Part shown: positions 1 through 9,081 of the stretch, in pieces | Layout of the letters: each line of letters starts with the position of its first letter | Position numbering within the stretch: the stretch's first letter is position 1 | Assembly (NCBI RefSeq): GCF_036345255.1 | Contig: NZ_CP107783.1 | Coordinates: forward strand, 7,681,001-7,745,000 | From: Streptomyces sp. NBC_00569 | GTDB lineage: Bacteria > Actinomycetota > Actinomycetes > Streptomycetales > Streptomycetaceae | DNA length: 64,000 nt | Direction of reading: 5' to 3' | Notes under the pieces: model-generated | Databases searched by the model: none | What the model saw: only the letters and a program-made list of their open reading frames with translations | What the model was told of the DNA's origin: nothing | Translations under genes and position numbers: made by a program

Positions 1-10
1 GACGACAGCC

Positions 11-610
11 ATGGGCGACCTCCTGCTGGTCCGCCACGGCGAAACGGAGTGGAGCCTGTCCGGACAGCACACCAGCTGGACGGACAAGCCCCTCACCCAG
101 CACGGCGAGGAACAGGCCAAGTCCCTCGCCCCGCTCCTCGCCGGACGCCTGTACGCCCTCGTCCTCACCAGCCCGCTCGGCCGCGCGGTCCGCACCGCCG
201 ACCTCGCGGGCCTGAGCGGGGCCAGGCCGGAGGCGGATCTTCACGAGTGGCACTACGGCGCCTACGAAGGCGTCACCACACGCGAGATCCACCGCACCCG
301 CCCCGACTGGGACCTGTGGACCCAGGGCGTCCCGCAGGGTCTTCAGGGCGGGCCCGGCGAGTCCCCGGAGGCCGTCGGCGAGCGGGCCGACCGCGTCCTG
401 GCCCGTGTGGCGCCCGCGCTCGCGCAGGGCGACGTGGTCCTCGTGGCCCACGCCCACGTCCTGCGCGTGCTCACGGCCCGCCGCCTGGGCCTCGCCCCGG
501 CGGACGGCCGGCTGTTCCAGCTGGCGACCGGGACGGTGAGCCGCCTTTCGACGGAGCACGGGCGACCGGTGATCGCGGAGTGGAACGTGCGGGCACCCGG
601 ACACGAGTGA
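11..610 (+). CDS. Histidine phosphatase family protein
   Basis: A 199-residue phosphoglycerate-mutase-like phosphatase, probably cytoplasmic, acting on an unidentified phosphoester. The family motif RHGE is at residues 8-11, with His9 as the expected phospho-acceptor. The stretch [18 protein letters not shown] is typical of the family, and a second histidine lies in [10 protein letters not shown] (about residue 147). Most relatives have HGH where this one has HAH. Length is normal for a single-domain member. It ends about 110 bases before the chitinase start and nothing ties it to that gene. Physiological substrate cannot be read from sequence. Confidence 0.85.
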   Translation: MGDLLLVRHGETEWSLSGQHTSWTDKPLTQHGEEQAKSLAPLLAGRLYALVLTSPLGRAVRTADLAGLSGARPEADLHEWHYGAYEGVTTREIHRTRPDWDLWTQGVPQGLQGGPGESPEAVGERADRVLARVAPALAQGDVVLVAHAHVLRVLTARRLGLAPADGRLFQLATGTVSRLSTEHGRPVIAEWNVRAPGHE

Positions 611-629
611 ACCGGGTGAACGCGGGGTC

Positions 630-635
630 TTGACA
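630..635 (+). promoter_or_regulatory. Candidate -35 element of the chitinase promoter
   Basis: A perfect TTGACA hexamer lies about 90 bases upstream of the chosen chitinase start and directly before a DasR-like site. No clear -10 hexamer follows at 17-18 bases; CAACTT at 653-658 is the best-placed candidate. Inference from sequence only. Confidence 0.45.
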
Positions 636-640
636 AGGGG

Positions 641-656
641 ATTGGTCCATACCAAC
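641..656 (+). promoter_or_regulatory. DasR-type responsive element (dre)
   Basis: ATTGGTCCATACCAAC matches 10 of 12 core positions of the Streptomyces dre core TGGTCTAGACCA (core here 643-654). Such sites bind the GntR-family repressor DasR, which releases DNA in response to aminosugar phosphates, and they are typical of chitinase promoters. It sits just after the TTGACA hexamer, where a bound repressor would block RNA polymerase. Confidence 0.7.
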
Positions 657-722
657 TTGGTGGTCGCGCCTCGCGCGCCGCTGGTGTCCGGTCCAATCCC
701 CTTGCCCCCACCGGGAGTTCAT

Positions 723-2414
723 GTGTTCTCCAGACGCAAGAGACGCTCCGCAAGGCCCCGCCTTCTCGCCCTCATCGGATCCGCCGCACTCGCCGTGGCC
801 GGCGCGGTCGCCCTCCCCGCCACCGCACAGGCGGCGAACGTGCTGTCCAACGCGGGCTTCGAAAGCGGCAGCACGAGCCCGTGGACCTGCTCCGGCGGGC
901 TCGGCTCGGTCGTGTCCAGCCCGGTCCACGGCGGCACCAAAGCCCTCTCGGGGGCGGCCAGTTCCAGCGACAACGCGAAGTGCAGCCAGACCGTCTCCGT
1001 CCAGCCGAACACCGCGTACACCCTCTCGGGCTGGGTGCGCGGCAACTACGTCTACCTCGGCGTGGACGGCGGGGCCTCGACCTGGACGCAGTCCCCGACC
1101 GCGTACAGCCAGTTGACGGTGCAGTTCACGACCGGCGCCTCCCAGACCAGCGCCACCATCTACACCCAGGGCTGGTACGCGCAAGGCACCTACTACGCCG
1201 ACGACATCAGCCTCGACGGACCCGGTGGCGGAGGCGGCGACACCCAGGCGCCCACCGCCCCCACGGCCCTGAAGTCCACCGGCAAGACCTCGACGAGCGT
1301 CTCCCTGTCCTGGACCGGGGCGAGCGACAACGTCGGCGTCACCGGCTACGACATCTACAGCGGCGGCAGCAACAAGCTCCTGACGGTCTCCGGTACGAGC
1401 GCCACCGTCAGCGGCCTCTCGCCGAGCACCGCGTACGCCTTCACGGTCAAGGCCCATGACGCGGCCGGCAACGCCTCAGCCGCCTCCAACTCGGTCTCCG
1501 TGACCACGGATCAGGGCTCCGGCGGCGGCACCGGCTTCAAGCAGGCGGCCCCGTACTTCTACACCGGCTGGGGTGACCCGCCCAGCCCGGCCACGGTGAT
1601 GAACGCGACCGGCGTCAAGTGGTTCACGATGGCGTTCGTCCTCTCCTCCGGCGGCTGCAACCCCGCCTGGGACGGCCAGCGCGCCCTCACCGGCGGCCAG
1701 GACCAGACCGCGATCAACGCCATCCGCTCCGCGGGCGGCGACATCGTCCCGTCCATCGGCGGCTGGAGCGGCAACAAGCTCGGCCCCAACTGCTCGACAC
1801 CCGAAGCCCTCGCGGGCGCCTACCAGAAGGTCATCGACGCCTACGGGCTCAAGGCCATCGACGTCGACATCGAGAACTCCGACGAGTTCGAGAACGAGGC
1901 CGTCCAGGACCGCATCCTGGGCGCCCTGAAGATCGTCAAGGCCAACAACCCGGGCCTGCGCACGATCCTCACCTTCGGCACCTCGACCACCGGACCGACG
2001 TACTACGGCAACCGCCTCATCGAGCAGTCCAAGGCCCTGAACGCGGACATCGACGTCTTCACGATCATGCCGTTCGACTTCGGCGGCGGCTCCGACATGT
2101 ACGGCAGCACCGTGAACGCCGCCGAGGGCCTCAAGACCAAGCTCAAGTCGGTCTTCGGCTGGGACGACACGACGGCGTACGCCCACATCGGCATCTCCGG
2201 CATGAACGGCCTCAGCGACCAGCAGGAGACCACGACGCCGGCGATCTGGACCCAGGTCAAGGACTGGGCCAACAGCCACCACATCGCCCGCCTCGCCTTC
2301 TGGTCGGTCAACCGTGACCGGCCGTGCGCGGGCGGGGGAGTGGCGGAGAACTGCTCCGGCATCAGCCAGGACAACTGGCAGTTCACGAAGATCACAGCCG
2401 GGTTCACCGGCTGA
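723..2414 (+). CDS. Secreted GH18 chitinase with carbohydrate-binding and FnIII domains
   Basis: Extracellular chitinase of about 563 residues. I chose the GTG at 723, preceded by a GGGAG ribosome site; the frame is open back to a TTG at 630, but that codon overlaps the promoter. The N-terminus is basic ([12 protein letters not shown]), followed by a hydrophobic core and an AQAA cleavage site near residue 38. Next come a galactose-binding-like carbohydrate module (about 40-165), a glycine-rich linker, a fibronectin type III domain (about 180-265), a second linker and the GH18 barrel (about 275-563). The catalytic signature appears as AIDVDIE, with Glu as the proton donor. A DasR-like operator upstream supports control by N-acetylglucosamine status. 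The multi-domain layout is typical of Streptomyces chitinases. Confidence 0.92.
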   Translation: MFSRRKRRSARPRLLALIGSAALAVAGAVALPATAQAANVLSNAGFESGSTSPWTCSGGLGSVVSSPVHGGTKALSGAASSSDNAKCSQTVSVQPNTAYTLSGWVRGNYVYLGVDGGASTWTQSPTAYSQLTVQFTTGASQTSATIYTQGWYAQGTYYADDISLDGPGGGGGDTQAPTAPTALKSTGKTSTSVSLSWTGASDNVGVTGYDIYSGGSNKLLTVSGTSATVSGLSPSTAYAFTVKAHDAAGNASAASNSVSVTTDQGSGGGTGFKQAAPYFYTGWGDPPSPATVMNATGVKWFTMAFVLSSGGCNPAWDGQRALTGGQDQTAINAIRSAGGDIVPSIGGWSGNKLGPNCSTPEALAGAYQKVIDAYGLKAIDVDIENSDEFENEAVQDRILGALKIVKANNPGLRTILTFGTSTTGPTYYGNRLIEQSKALNADIDVFTIMPFDFGGGSDMYGSTVNAAEGLKTKLKSVFGWDDTTAYAHIGISGMNGLSDQQETTTPAIWTQVKDWANSHHIARLAFWSVNRDRPCAGGGVAENCSGISQDNWQFTKITAGFTG

Positions 2415-2431
2415 GCACCCGCGCACCGGCC

Positions 2432-2456
2432 AGGCCCCCGGGATCCCCGGGGGCCT
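2432..2456 (+). terminator. Strong hairpin after the chitinase gene
   Basis: Perfect 11-bp inverted repeat (AGGCCCCCGGG, 2432-2442, with CCCGGGGGCCT, 2446-2456) around a 3-base ATC loop, 18 bases after the chitinase stop. It separates the chitinase from the ROK-kinase transport operon. Confidence 0.8.
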
Positions 2457-2563
2457 TGTCGTTGCCGAACGCCCGGGAGCCTCGGAAGATCCTCGACTTC
2501 GTTGTGACCGCGAGGGCTTACGCGGGAGACGCATCGCGCGTACAGTCCCGGGCAACCTCGTTT

Positions 2564-2575
2564 AGTTACGTAACT
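2564..2575 (+). promoter_or_regulatory. Palindromic operator candidate before the ROK kinase operon
   Basis: AGTTACGTAACT is a perfect 12-bp palindrome in an AT-rich patch 36 bases before the GTG start of the ROK kinase. It is placed to control the whole seven-gene run. The ROK-family repressor at the end of that run (9078-10304) is the natural candidate to bind it, but this is inference. Confidence 0.5.
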
Positions 2576-2610
2576 TTACTGGCGCCTCCCTCCCGCGTGA
2601 GGAGCTCCAT

Positions 2611-3477
2611 GTGAACGTGCCCCCCTCCACGCCCGTCGTTCTCGCCCTGGATTTCGGCGGCACCAAGACGGCCCTGACCGTCGCAGACCAGCACGGCACC
2701 CGGTTGCACGACCTCACCGTCGAGACCGCGGCGGAGCACGGCGCACGGGCCGGCCTCAAAAGGGCCGTGGGCGCCGCCCGGACACTTCTCGACGGCCGTG
2801 AACCCGTCGCCGTCGGGGTGTCCACCATCGGCATCCCCGGCGCCGAAGGCGTCGCCCTCGCCCCGAACATCCCGGGCTGGGAAGAGCTGGCCCTCGGCCG
2901 TGAACTCGCCCTGGAATTCCCCGAGTCGCAGCTCCGCCTGGCCACCGACGTGAAGGCCGCGGCGCGCTACGAGCACGATGCCGGGGCGTTGAAGGGCTGC
3001 GACCCGGGCCTGTACGTCAACCTCGGCACCGGGCTCGCCGTCGCCATCGTGGCCGGCGGCACGGTCGTGGCCGGACGGCACGGCGCGTCCGGCGAGATCG
3101 GTTACAACCTGCGCACGGTCGCCGACGTCGGACGGGGCTCCGGCGACCGGATCCCGCTGGAGGACGTCGTCAGCGGCAAGGCCCTCAGCCAGGCCGCGCA
3201 GGCGAACGGCTCCACCGAACTCGCCGAGCACATCGGTGAGTTCATCGACGAGCTGGCCTTCCACCTCGTCAACCTCGCCATCGCCGTGGATCCCCGGCGG
3301 ATCGTCGTCGGCGGCGGGATGGTCCGCTCCTGGGGTGCTCTGCACGCACCGCTGCGCACCGCCCTGGACGCGGCCGTGCCCTACCCGCCGCAGCTCGTAC
3401 CCGCAGCGCACCCGTACGACGCGCCCCTGCTCGGGGCACTCGCGCTGGCCGTCGAGGCCGCGCGCACCGGAACCTGA
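2611..3477 (+). CDS. ROK family sugar kinase
   Basis: A 288-residue kinase of the ROK family, expected to phosphorylate a hexose or N-acetylhexosamine in the cytoplasm. The phosphate-binding motif DFGGTK lies near residue 14; the catalytic Asp is probably in RLATDVKAAARYE; the GTGLAVAI...GASGEIG block is the ROK signature. The cysteine zinc cluster of many ROK proteins is absent. The GTG start follows a GAGGAG ribosome site. It is the first gene of an operon with an oligosaccharide/peptide-type ABC importer and lies beside a chitinase, so an aminosugar or glucose-type substrate is plausible. Glucose versus N-acetylglucosamine specificity cannot be decided from the sequence. Confidence 0.85.
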   Translation: MNVPPSTPVVLALDFGGTKTALTVADQHGTRLHDLTVETAAEHGARAGLKRAVGAARTLLDGREPVAVGVSTIGIPGAEGVALAPNIPGWEELALGRELALEFPESQLRLATDVKAAARYEHDAGALKGCDPGLYVNLGTGLAVAIVAGGTVVAGRHGASGEIGYNLRTVADVGRGSGDRIPLEDVVSGKALSQAAQANGSTELAEHIGEFIDELAFHLVNLAIAVDPRRIVVGGGMVRSWGALHAPLRTALDAAVPYPPQLVPAAHPYDAPLLGALALAVEAARTGT

Positions 3478-3508
3478 CGCACCCGGCCCACGAAGGGACT
3501 GGCAGGAC

Positions 3509-5203
3509 ATGAGGCCCACGCGCATCCTCGCCGCAGCGGTCATCGGCGCGCTCGCCGTGACGGCGACGGCCTGTTCGGAGACCAAGCACAAAGGCGGCTC
3601 CGACAGCAACGACGCCACACAGAGCAGCGGCCCGAAGAAGAAGGGCGGTACGGTCACCATCGCCAACACGGCGGGGCAGACCTGGACCTGCAACTTCAAC
3701 CCGTTCAACCCGGCCGTCTACAACACCTCCATCGGCTTCGTCTACGAACCCCTGATCCACGTCAACACCCTCAAGAACCAGGCCGAGACACCGATGCTCG
3801 CCAAGAGCTACAAGTGGAACGCCGACAAGACGCAGATCGACTTCACGATCCGCTCCGGAGTGAAGTGGAACGACGGCAAGCCGTTCACCGCCAAGGACGT
3901 CGCCTTCACCTTCGACCTCATGAAGCGCGTCAAGTCCACCGACCTGTACGCCCTGTGGACCACGGCCGGACTCCGGTCGGCGACCGCCTCTGGCGACCAG
4001 GTCACCCTGAAGTTCGAGAAGGCCGCGCAGCCCTACTTCTACGCCTTCGCCCACCAGGTCGCCATCGTGCCGGAGCACGTCTTCGGCACCGGCGCGGCCG
4101 CCGCCCACCCCGACACCTGGGTCGACAAGAAGCCCGTCGGCACCGGCCCGTTCGAGGTCGACCCCTGCTCGCCGAACAACATCCAGTACACCGCCAACCC
4201 CGACTACTGGCAGCAGGGCAAGCCGTACATCCAGAAGGTCGAGTACCCGGCCTACCTCGACAACGGCCCCGCCAACCTCGACCTCGCCAACGGCAAGGCG
4301 CAGTGGGGCAGCCAGTTCATCCCGGGCATCAAGCAGTTCTACCTCGACAAGTCGCCCGACAACCACACGTGGTCACCGCCCGTCCAGAACGTCAGCATCC
4401 ACCCGAACCTGGACCCGTCCCACAAGATGACCAGCAACCTCAAGGTCCGGCAGGCGATCTCGTACGCCATCGACCGCGACAAGGTCTCGAAGATCGGGGT
4501 CGGCGGGCAGGAGCCGGCCGCCAACCAGTCGGGCATCGTCACGCCGACGTTCGACAAGTACTACGACAAGGCGGCCGTCGAGAAGGCGGGCTTCGACAAG
4601 CCGGACCCCGCCCGCGCCAAGAAGCTGATGGCCGGGCTCGGCTACTCCCCGTCCAAGCCGCTCAAGCTGAAGATCATCACGATCACCGGCTACACCGACT
4701 GGGACGCCTCCCTCAACGTCATCAAGCAGAACCTGAAGGCCGTCGGCATCGACCTCACCGTCCAGGACCTCGCCCAGCAGACCATGGTGGGCAAGCTCTA
4801 CACCGGCGACTACGACCTGGCCTACTACAGCCAGCAGACCAGCGGCCCCACCCCGTACTACGAGCTGCGCCAGATGCTGCACTCCGCGAACACCGCGCCG
4901 CTCGGCAAGAACGCCGCCAGCAACTGGGAGCGCTACAGGAACCCGAAGGTCGACCAGCTCCTCAACGACTACGCCTCCGCGAGCGAGAACGAGCAGGTCG
5001 ACATCGTCAAGCAGGTCGCCCAGTACATGATCGACGACGTGCCGGTGATCCCGGTCGTCGAGTCGGTCGACTGGTTCCAGTACAACACCAAGGACATCGG
5101 CGGCTGGCCCACCGAGGACAACCCCTACGCCCAGCCCGCGGCCTACAACTTCCCCGACACGGGCCAGGTGCTCACCCACCTGTACTCCAAGTCGGCCCAG
5201 TAG
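3509..5203 (+). CDS. ABC transporter solute-binding lipoprotein (SBP family 5)
   Basis: A 564-residue extracytoplasmic binding protein. The ATG at 3509 is chosen because it begins a lipoprotein signal (MRPTRILAAAVIGALAVTATAC) with Cys22 as lipidation site; the frame stays open far upstream only by running through the kinase gene. The mature part begins with a charged linker and shows the family-5 landmarks GGTVTIAN, the helix around KDVAFTFDLMK, and PVGTGPFE. A WTCNFNPF stretch near the N-terminus resembles that of family-5 proteins that bind oligosaccharides, from memory. The downstream genes encode matching permeases and ATPases. The ligand could be an oligosaccharide or a peptide; kinase and chitinase context favour sugar. 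Confidence 0.88.
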   Translation: MRPTRILAAAVIGALAVTATACSETKHKGGSDSNDATQSSGPKKKGGTVTIANTAGQTWTCNFNPFNPAVYNTSIGFVYEPLIHVNTLKNQAETPMLAKSYKWNADKTQIDFTIRSGVKWNDGKPFTAKDVAFTFDLMKRVKSTDLYALWTTAGLRSATASGDQVTLKFEKAAQPYFYAFAHQVAIVPEHVFGTGAAAAHPDTWVDKKPVGTGPFEVDPCSPNNIQYTANPDYWQQGKPYIQKVEYPAYLDNGPANLDLANGKAQWGSQFIPGIKQFYLDKSPDNHTWSPPVQNVSIHPNLDPSHKMTSNLKVRQAISYAIDRDKVSKIGVGGQEPAANQSGIVTPTFDKYYDKAAVEKAGFDKPDPARAKKLMAGLGYSPSKPLKLKIITITGYTDWDASLNVIKQNLKAVGIDLTVQDLAQQTMVGKLYTGDYDLAYYSQQTSGPTPYYELRQMLHSANTAPLGKNAASNWERYRNPKVDQLLNDYASASENEQVDIVKQVAQYMIDDVPVIPVVESVDWFQYNTKDIGGWPTEDNPYAQPAAYNFPDTGQVLTHLYSKSAQ

Positions 5204-5213
5204 GCGGTGACCT

Positions 5214-6203
5214 GTGCGCTTCATACTGCGCCGCCTGGGGTTCTTTCTCCTCACGCTCTGGGCGGCCCTCACCCTGAACTTCTTCATCCCGCGCTTCATG
5301 CCGGGCGACCCGGTCGACGCGCTCGTCGTGCGCACCCGCGGCCGGGTCTCCCGCGACGCGCTCGAACAGATGCTGACGTCGTTCGGCTTCAAGCCCGACC
5401 AGAACGTGGCGGTCCAGTACGTCGACTACCTGGGCCACATGTTCACCGGGAACTGGGGCCGCTCCATCGGCCAGACGCTGGGCGAGCCGGTCACCAAGCT
5501 GATCGGCGGCGCCCTGCCCTGGACCCTGGGCCTCGTCGGCATCACCACGGTCCTTGCGTTCGTGTTCGGCACGCTCATCGGCACGGTCTCCGGATGGCGG
5601 CGTGGCGGCGCCCTCGACGCGATCCTCCCCCCGATCTTCGTGATCACTTCGGCGCTGCCGTACTTCTGGGTGGGCCTGCTGCTGATCCTGGTCTTCTCGC
5701 AGGGCACCGGCGGCTGGCTCCCCGCCAACTTCAACTACGACACCACGATCGTGCCCGGCTTCTCCCCGGGCTTCGTGGGCAGCGTCCTGTCCCACGCGGT
5801 CCTGCCCGCGGCGACGCTGCTCATCACGACGATCGGCGGCTGGATCCTCACCATGCGCAACAACATGATCACCACGCTGGCCGAGGACTACGTCAGGATG
5901 GCCCGTGCCAAGGGCCTCGGCTCCCGCCGCATCATGTACGGCTACGCGGCCCGCAACGCGATCCTGCCCAACCTGGCCGGCTTCGCCATGTCCCTCGGCT
6001 TCGTCATCTCCGGGGCGATCCTCATCGAGTACGTCTTCAACTACCCCGGCATCGGCTACCTCCTCTACAACGCCGTCCAGAACGTCGACTACCCGCTGAT
6101 GCAGGCGCTGTTCATGCTGTTCACGGTCGCGGTCCTGGTGGCGCTGCTCGCGGTGGACATCGCGACCGTGTGGCTGGATCCGCGAGCCAGGGCGAAGGGG
6201 TGA
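5214..6203 (+). CDS. ABC transporter permease (DppB/OppB type)
   Basis: Inner-membrane permease of 329 residues. It starts at a GTG 10 bases after the binding-protein stop, with MRFILRRLGFFLLTLWAALTL as first membrane segment and the usual large extracytoplasmic loop (residues 35-100). The EAA coupling motif reads RMARAKGLGSRRIMYGYAARN, and the C-terminal EYVFNYPGIGYLLYNAV is characteristic of OppB/DppB proteins. It should pair with the next gene to form the translocation pore. Length is normal for the family. Confidence 0.92.
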   Translation: MRFILRRLGFFLLTLWAALTLNFFIPRFMPGDPVDALVVRTRGRVSRDALEQMLTSFGFKPDQNVAVQYVDYLGHMFTGNWGRSIGQTLGEPVTKLIGGALPWTLGLVGITTVLAFVFGTLIGTVSGWRRGGALDAILPPIFVITSALPYFWVGLLLILVFSQGTGGWLPANFNYDTTIVPGFSPGFVGSVLSHAVLPAATLLITTIGGWILTMRNNMITTLAEDYVRMARAKGLGSRRIMYGYAARNAILPNLAGFAMSLGFVISGAILIEYVFNYPGIGYLLYNAVQNVDYPLMQALFMLFTVAVLVALLAVDIATVWLDPRARAKG

Positions 6204-6210
6204 GCGCCCG

Positions 6211-7134
6211 ATGACCACCACCGCCATCACCGCGCCGCCCCCGGAGAAGGCCCCCGCCCGCACCCGGGCGGGCGGCGGCCTCTGGCGGGCCGTCCGGGGC
6301 AACCGGAAAGCCATGGCGGGCGCGGTGATCCTGCTCGTGTTCACCGTCGTCGCCGCGTTCCCGGGCCTGTTCACCTCCGTCGACCACCCCGACGAGGCGA
6401 ACTTCGCCCCCCGCCTGGCCCCGTCCACCGCCCATCTCCTCGGCACCACGGCGCTCGGCCAGGACATCTACTCCCAACTCGTATACGGAACAAGGGAGTC
6501 GCTCGTCATCGCGGTCGTCGCCGGCGCCCTCGCCACCGTCCTGTCCGTGATCGTCGGCGTCTCCGCCGCGTACCTCGGCGGCCTCGCCGACGACCTGCTG
6601 TCCCTGCTGACGAACGTCGTCCTCGTCATCCCGGCGTTCCCGCTGGTGATCATCCTCGCCAAGTACGCCGGCAAGGGCTCGCTCACCGTCATCCTCGCCG
6701 TCCTCGTCCTCACCGGCTGGTCCTACGGCGCCAACCAGCTGCGCGCCCAGGCCCTGTCGTTGCGCAACCGGGACTTCCTGGAATCGGCCCGGGTGCGCGG
6801 CGAGCGGCGCTCGTACATCATCGTCTGCGAGGTCCTGCCGACGATGACGTCACTGATCGTCGCCAACTTCCTCGGGGCCGCGCTCTATTCGGTGCTGAGC
6901 GCGGCCGGCCTGCAGTTCCTCGGCCTCGGCGACCCGAACTCGCAGAGCTGGGGCACGATGCTCTACTGGGCCCAGAACCAGCAGGCCCTGCAGACCGGCA
7001 CCCCGCTGTGGTCCATCGCCCCCGGACTGTGCGTCGCCCTGCTCGGCGTCGCGTTCGCCCTCGTCAACTACGCCTTCGACGAGATCGGCAACCCGGCCCT
7101 GCGTCCCGTACGAAGGAGGCGCAAAGGTGCCTGA
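6211..7134 (+). CDS. ABC transporter permease (DppC/OppC type)
   Basis: Second membrane subunit, 307 residues, starting 7 bases after the first permease. A proline- and alanine-rich cytoplasmic N-terminus precedes the first membrane segment (AGAVILLVFTVVAAFPGLFT). HLLGTTALGQDIYSQLVYGTR is the standard DppC motif, and ESARVRGERRSYIIVCEVLP is the EAA loop. Its C-terminus (RPVRRRRKGA) overlaps the start of the ATPase gene by 8 bases. Function with the neighbouring subunits is clear; substrate is not. Confidence 0.92.
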   Translation: MTTTAITAPPPEKAPARTRAGGGLWRAVRGNRKAMAGAVILLVFTVVAAFPGLFTSVDHPDEANFAPRLAPSTAHLLGTTALGQDIYSQLVYGTRESLVIAVVAGALATVLSVIVGVSAAYLGGLADDLLSLLTNVVLVIPAFPLVIILAKYAGKGSLTVILAVLVLTGWSYGANQLRAQALSLRNRDFLESARVRGERRSYIIVCEVLPTMTSLIVANFLGAALYSVLSAAGLQFLGLGDPNSQSWGTMLYWAQNQQALQTGTPLWSIAPGLCVALLGVAFALVNYAFDEIGNPALRPVRRRRKGA

Positions 7135-8098
7135 ACCCCTGCTGAGCGTCACCGACCTGACCGTCGTCCACGACACCGCCCGCGGCCCGGTCACGGCCGT
7201 CGACCACGTCGAACTCACGGTGGAACAGGGACAGTTCACCGCCGTCGTCGGTGAATCCGGCTGCGGCAAGTCCACCCTGATGTTCGCCGTCGCGCAGCTG
7301 CTCAGCCCGCCCGCCCGCATCGCCGGCGGCACCGTCCGCTTCCGCGGCGAGAACCTCGTCACCCTCGGCGAACGCGAACTCAACGCCCTGCGCTGGCGCG
7401 ACTACTCCGTCGTCCTGCAGTCCGCCATGAACGCCCTGAACCCGGTGGCCACCCTCGCCGCCCAGTACAAGGACGCCATGGCCGCCCACGGGACGTACAC
7501 GAAGGAGGAGATCCGCGACCGCTCCGGCGAGGTCCTCGACCTCGTCGGCATCGACCCGGTCCATCTGCACAGCTACCCGCACCAGCTCTCCGGCGGCATG
7601 CGCCAACGCGCCATGATCGCCATGGCGCTGCTGCTCACCCCGGACCTGGTCATCATGGACGAGCCGACCTCCGCGCTCGACGTCGTCGCCCAGCGCTCCC
7701 TCATGGTCCAGATCAAGGAACTCCAGCAGCTCCTGGGCTTCGCCGTCGTGTTCGTCACCCACGACATGTCCCTGGTCAGCCACTTCTCCGACCAGCTCCT
7801 CGTCATGTACGCGGGCCAGGTCGTCGAACAGGGCCCCACCCGCACCGTCTTCGACCATCCCTCCCACCCCTACAGCCGCGGCCTCCTCGAAGCGTTTCCC
7901 TCGATCCGCGGCCCCCGCGTCCCGCTGCACGGCATCCCCGGCAGCCCGCCCGACCTGGCCGCACCCCCGGCCGGCTGCCGCTTCACCCCGCGCTGCCCCC
8001 TCGTCCACGAGCGGTGCCACGTCAGCGAGCCCGCCCTGTACGAAGTGGGCGCGGCCCGTTCCCGCTGCCTGCTGCATCTCACGGAGGCCGCCTCATGA
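7127..8098 (+). CDS. ABC transporter ATP-binding protein (DppD type)
   Basis: A 323-residue ATPase subunit. Walker A is GESGCGKST (about residue 42), the signature is LSGGMRQRAM, Walker B is LVIMDEPTSALD. The C-terminal extension CRFTPRCPLVHERC is the cysteine-containing oligopeptide/dipeptide C-terminal domain, found on Opp/Dpp-type ATPases. The GTG start follows an AGGAGG ribosome site inside the end of the permease gene, and its stop overlaps the next start (ATGA). One of a two-ATPase pair, as in typical Dpp systems. Confidence 0.93.
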   Translation: MPEPLLSVTDLTVVHDTARGPVTAVDHVELTVEQGQFTAVVGESGCGKSTLMFAVAQLLSPPARIAGGTVRFRGENLVTLGERELNALRWRDYSVVLQSAMNALNPVATLAAQYKDAMAAHGTYTKEEIRDRSGEVLDLVGIDPVHLHSYPHQLSGGMRQRAMIAMALLLTPDLVIMDEPTSALDVVAQRSLMVQIKELQQLLGFAVVFVTHDMSLVSHFSDQLLVMYAGQVVEQGPTRTVFDHPSHPYSRGLLEAFPSIRGPRVPLHGIPGSPPDLAAPPAGCRFTPRCPLVHERCHVSEPALYEVGAARSRCLLHLTEAAS

Positions 8099-9081
8099 GC
8101 CCTCTCCTCGAAACGATCGGACTCACCCGCCACTTCAAGGTCGGCACCGGGCTCACCCGCAGCGTCCTGCACGCCGTCGACGACGTCGACCTCGCCATCG
8201 GCGAACGAGAGATCGTCGCCCTCGTCGGCGAGAGCGGCAGCGGCAAGTCCACGCTCGCCCGCCTCGTCGCCCAGGTCCACAAGCCCACCCGCGGCGAGAT
8301 CCGGTACCAGGGAAAGCCGTTGACCGCCCACCGCGGCCGCAGGGCCAGGCTCGCCTACCGCGGCGACGTCCCCATGGTCTTCCAGGACCCCTTCGCCTCC
8401 CTCAACCCCGCCTACCGTGTCTCCCACGGCATCCTGCGCGGCCTCAAGCTGCACCGCCCCGAACTGAGCGGCGCCGAGCGCCAGGCGGAGGCCGAGCGGG
8501 TCGTCGAGGCGGTCGGCCTCACCCCCGCCGCCGAGGTCCTGTCCCGCTTTCCGTACGAACTCTCCGGCGGCCAGCGCCAGCGCATCGGCTTCGCCCAGGC
8601 CCTCGCCCACCGCCCCAAACTGATCCTCGCCGACGAACCCGTCTCCATGCTCGACGTCTCCATCCGCATCGGCCTGCTCAACGTCATGGCCGACCTGCGC
8701 GAGTCCGAGGGCGTCTCCATCCTCTACATCACCCACGACATCGCCGGCGCCCGCTATCTCTCCGACCGGATCGCCGTCATGTACGGCGGCCACGTCGTCG
8801 AGACCGGCCCCACCGAGGACGTCCTGGCCCACCCCCGCCACCCCTACACCGAGCTGCTCCTGTCCGCCGTCCCCGATCCGCGCGCCCCGCTCGACGTCGA
8901 CGCGGCCGCCGCCAAGACCGACCCGCCCGTCGTCATCGACCCCACCCCCAGCTGCCGCTTCCGCACCCGCTGCCCGCTCGCCGTCGACCAGTGCCACCAC
9001 GTCACCCCGCGTCTGCAGCCCGTCGTCGAGGGCCACACGGCGGCCTGCCACGTCACCGCCCCGCCCGAGGGCGCCCGGTGA
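8095..9081 (+). CDS. ABC transporter ATP-binding protein (DppF type)
   Basis: Second ATPase, 328 residues. The ATG at 8095 overlaps the stop of the previous gene (ATGA), indicating translational coupling. Walker A is GESGSGKST, the signature LSGGQRQRIGFAQAL, Walker B LILADEPVSMLD. The C-terminal domain again has the cysteine motif CRFRTRCPLAVDQC. It ends in a GTGA overlap with the ROK repressor gene, so transporter and regulator belong to one transcript. Confidence 0.93.
   Translation: MSPLLETIGLTRHFKVGTGLTRSVLHAVDDVDLAIGEREIVALVGESGSGKSTLARLVAQVHKPTRGEIRYQGKPLTAHRGRRARLAYRGDVPMVFQDPFASLNPAYRVSHGILRGLKLHRPELSGAERQAEAERVVEAVGLTPAAEVLSRFPYELSGGQRQRIGFAQALAHRPKLILADEPVSMLDVSIRIGLLNVMADLRESEGVSILYITHDIAGARYLSDRIAVMYGGHVVETGPTEDVLAHPRHPYTELLLSAVPDPRAPLDVDAAAAKTDPPVVIDPTPSCRFRTRCPLAVDQCHHVTPRLQPVVEGHTAACHVTAPPEGAR

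Noticed and set aside
630..722. Chitinase start at the TTG at 630
   Set aside because: That codon is the first half of the TTGACA -35 element and the extra residues precede a complete signal peptide; the GTG at 723 has a ribosome site.
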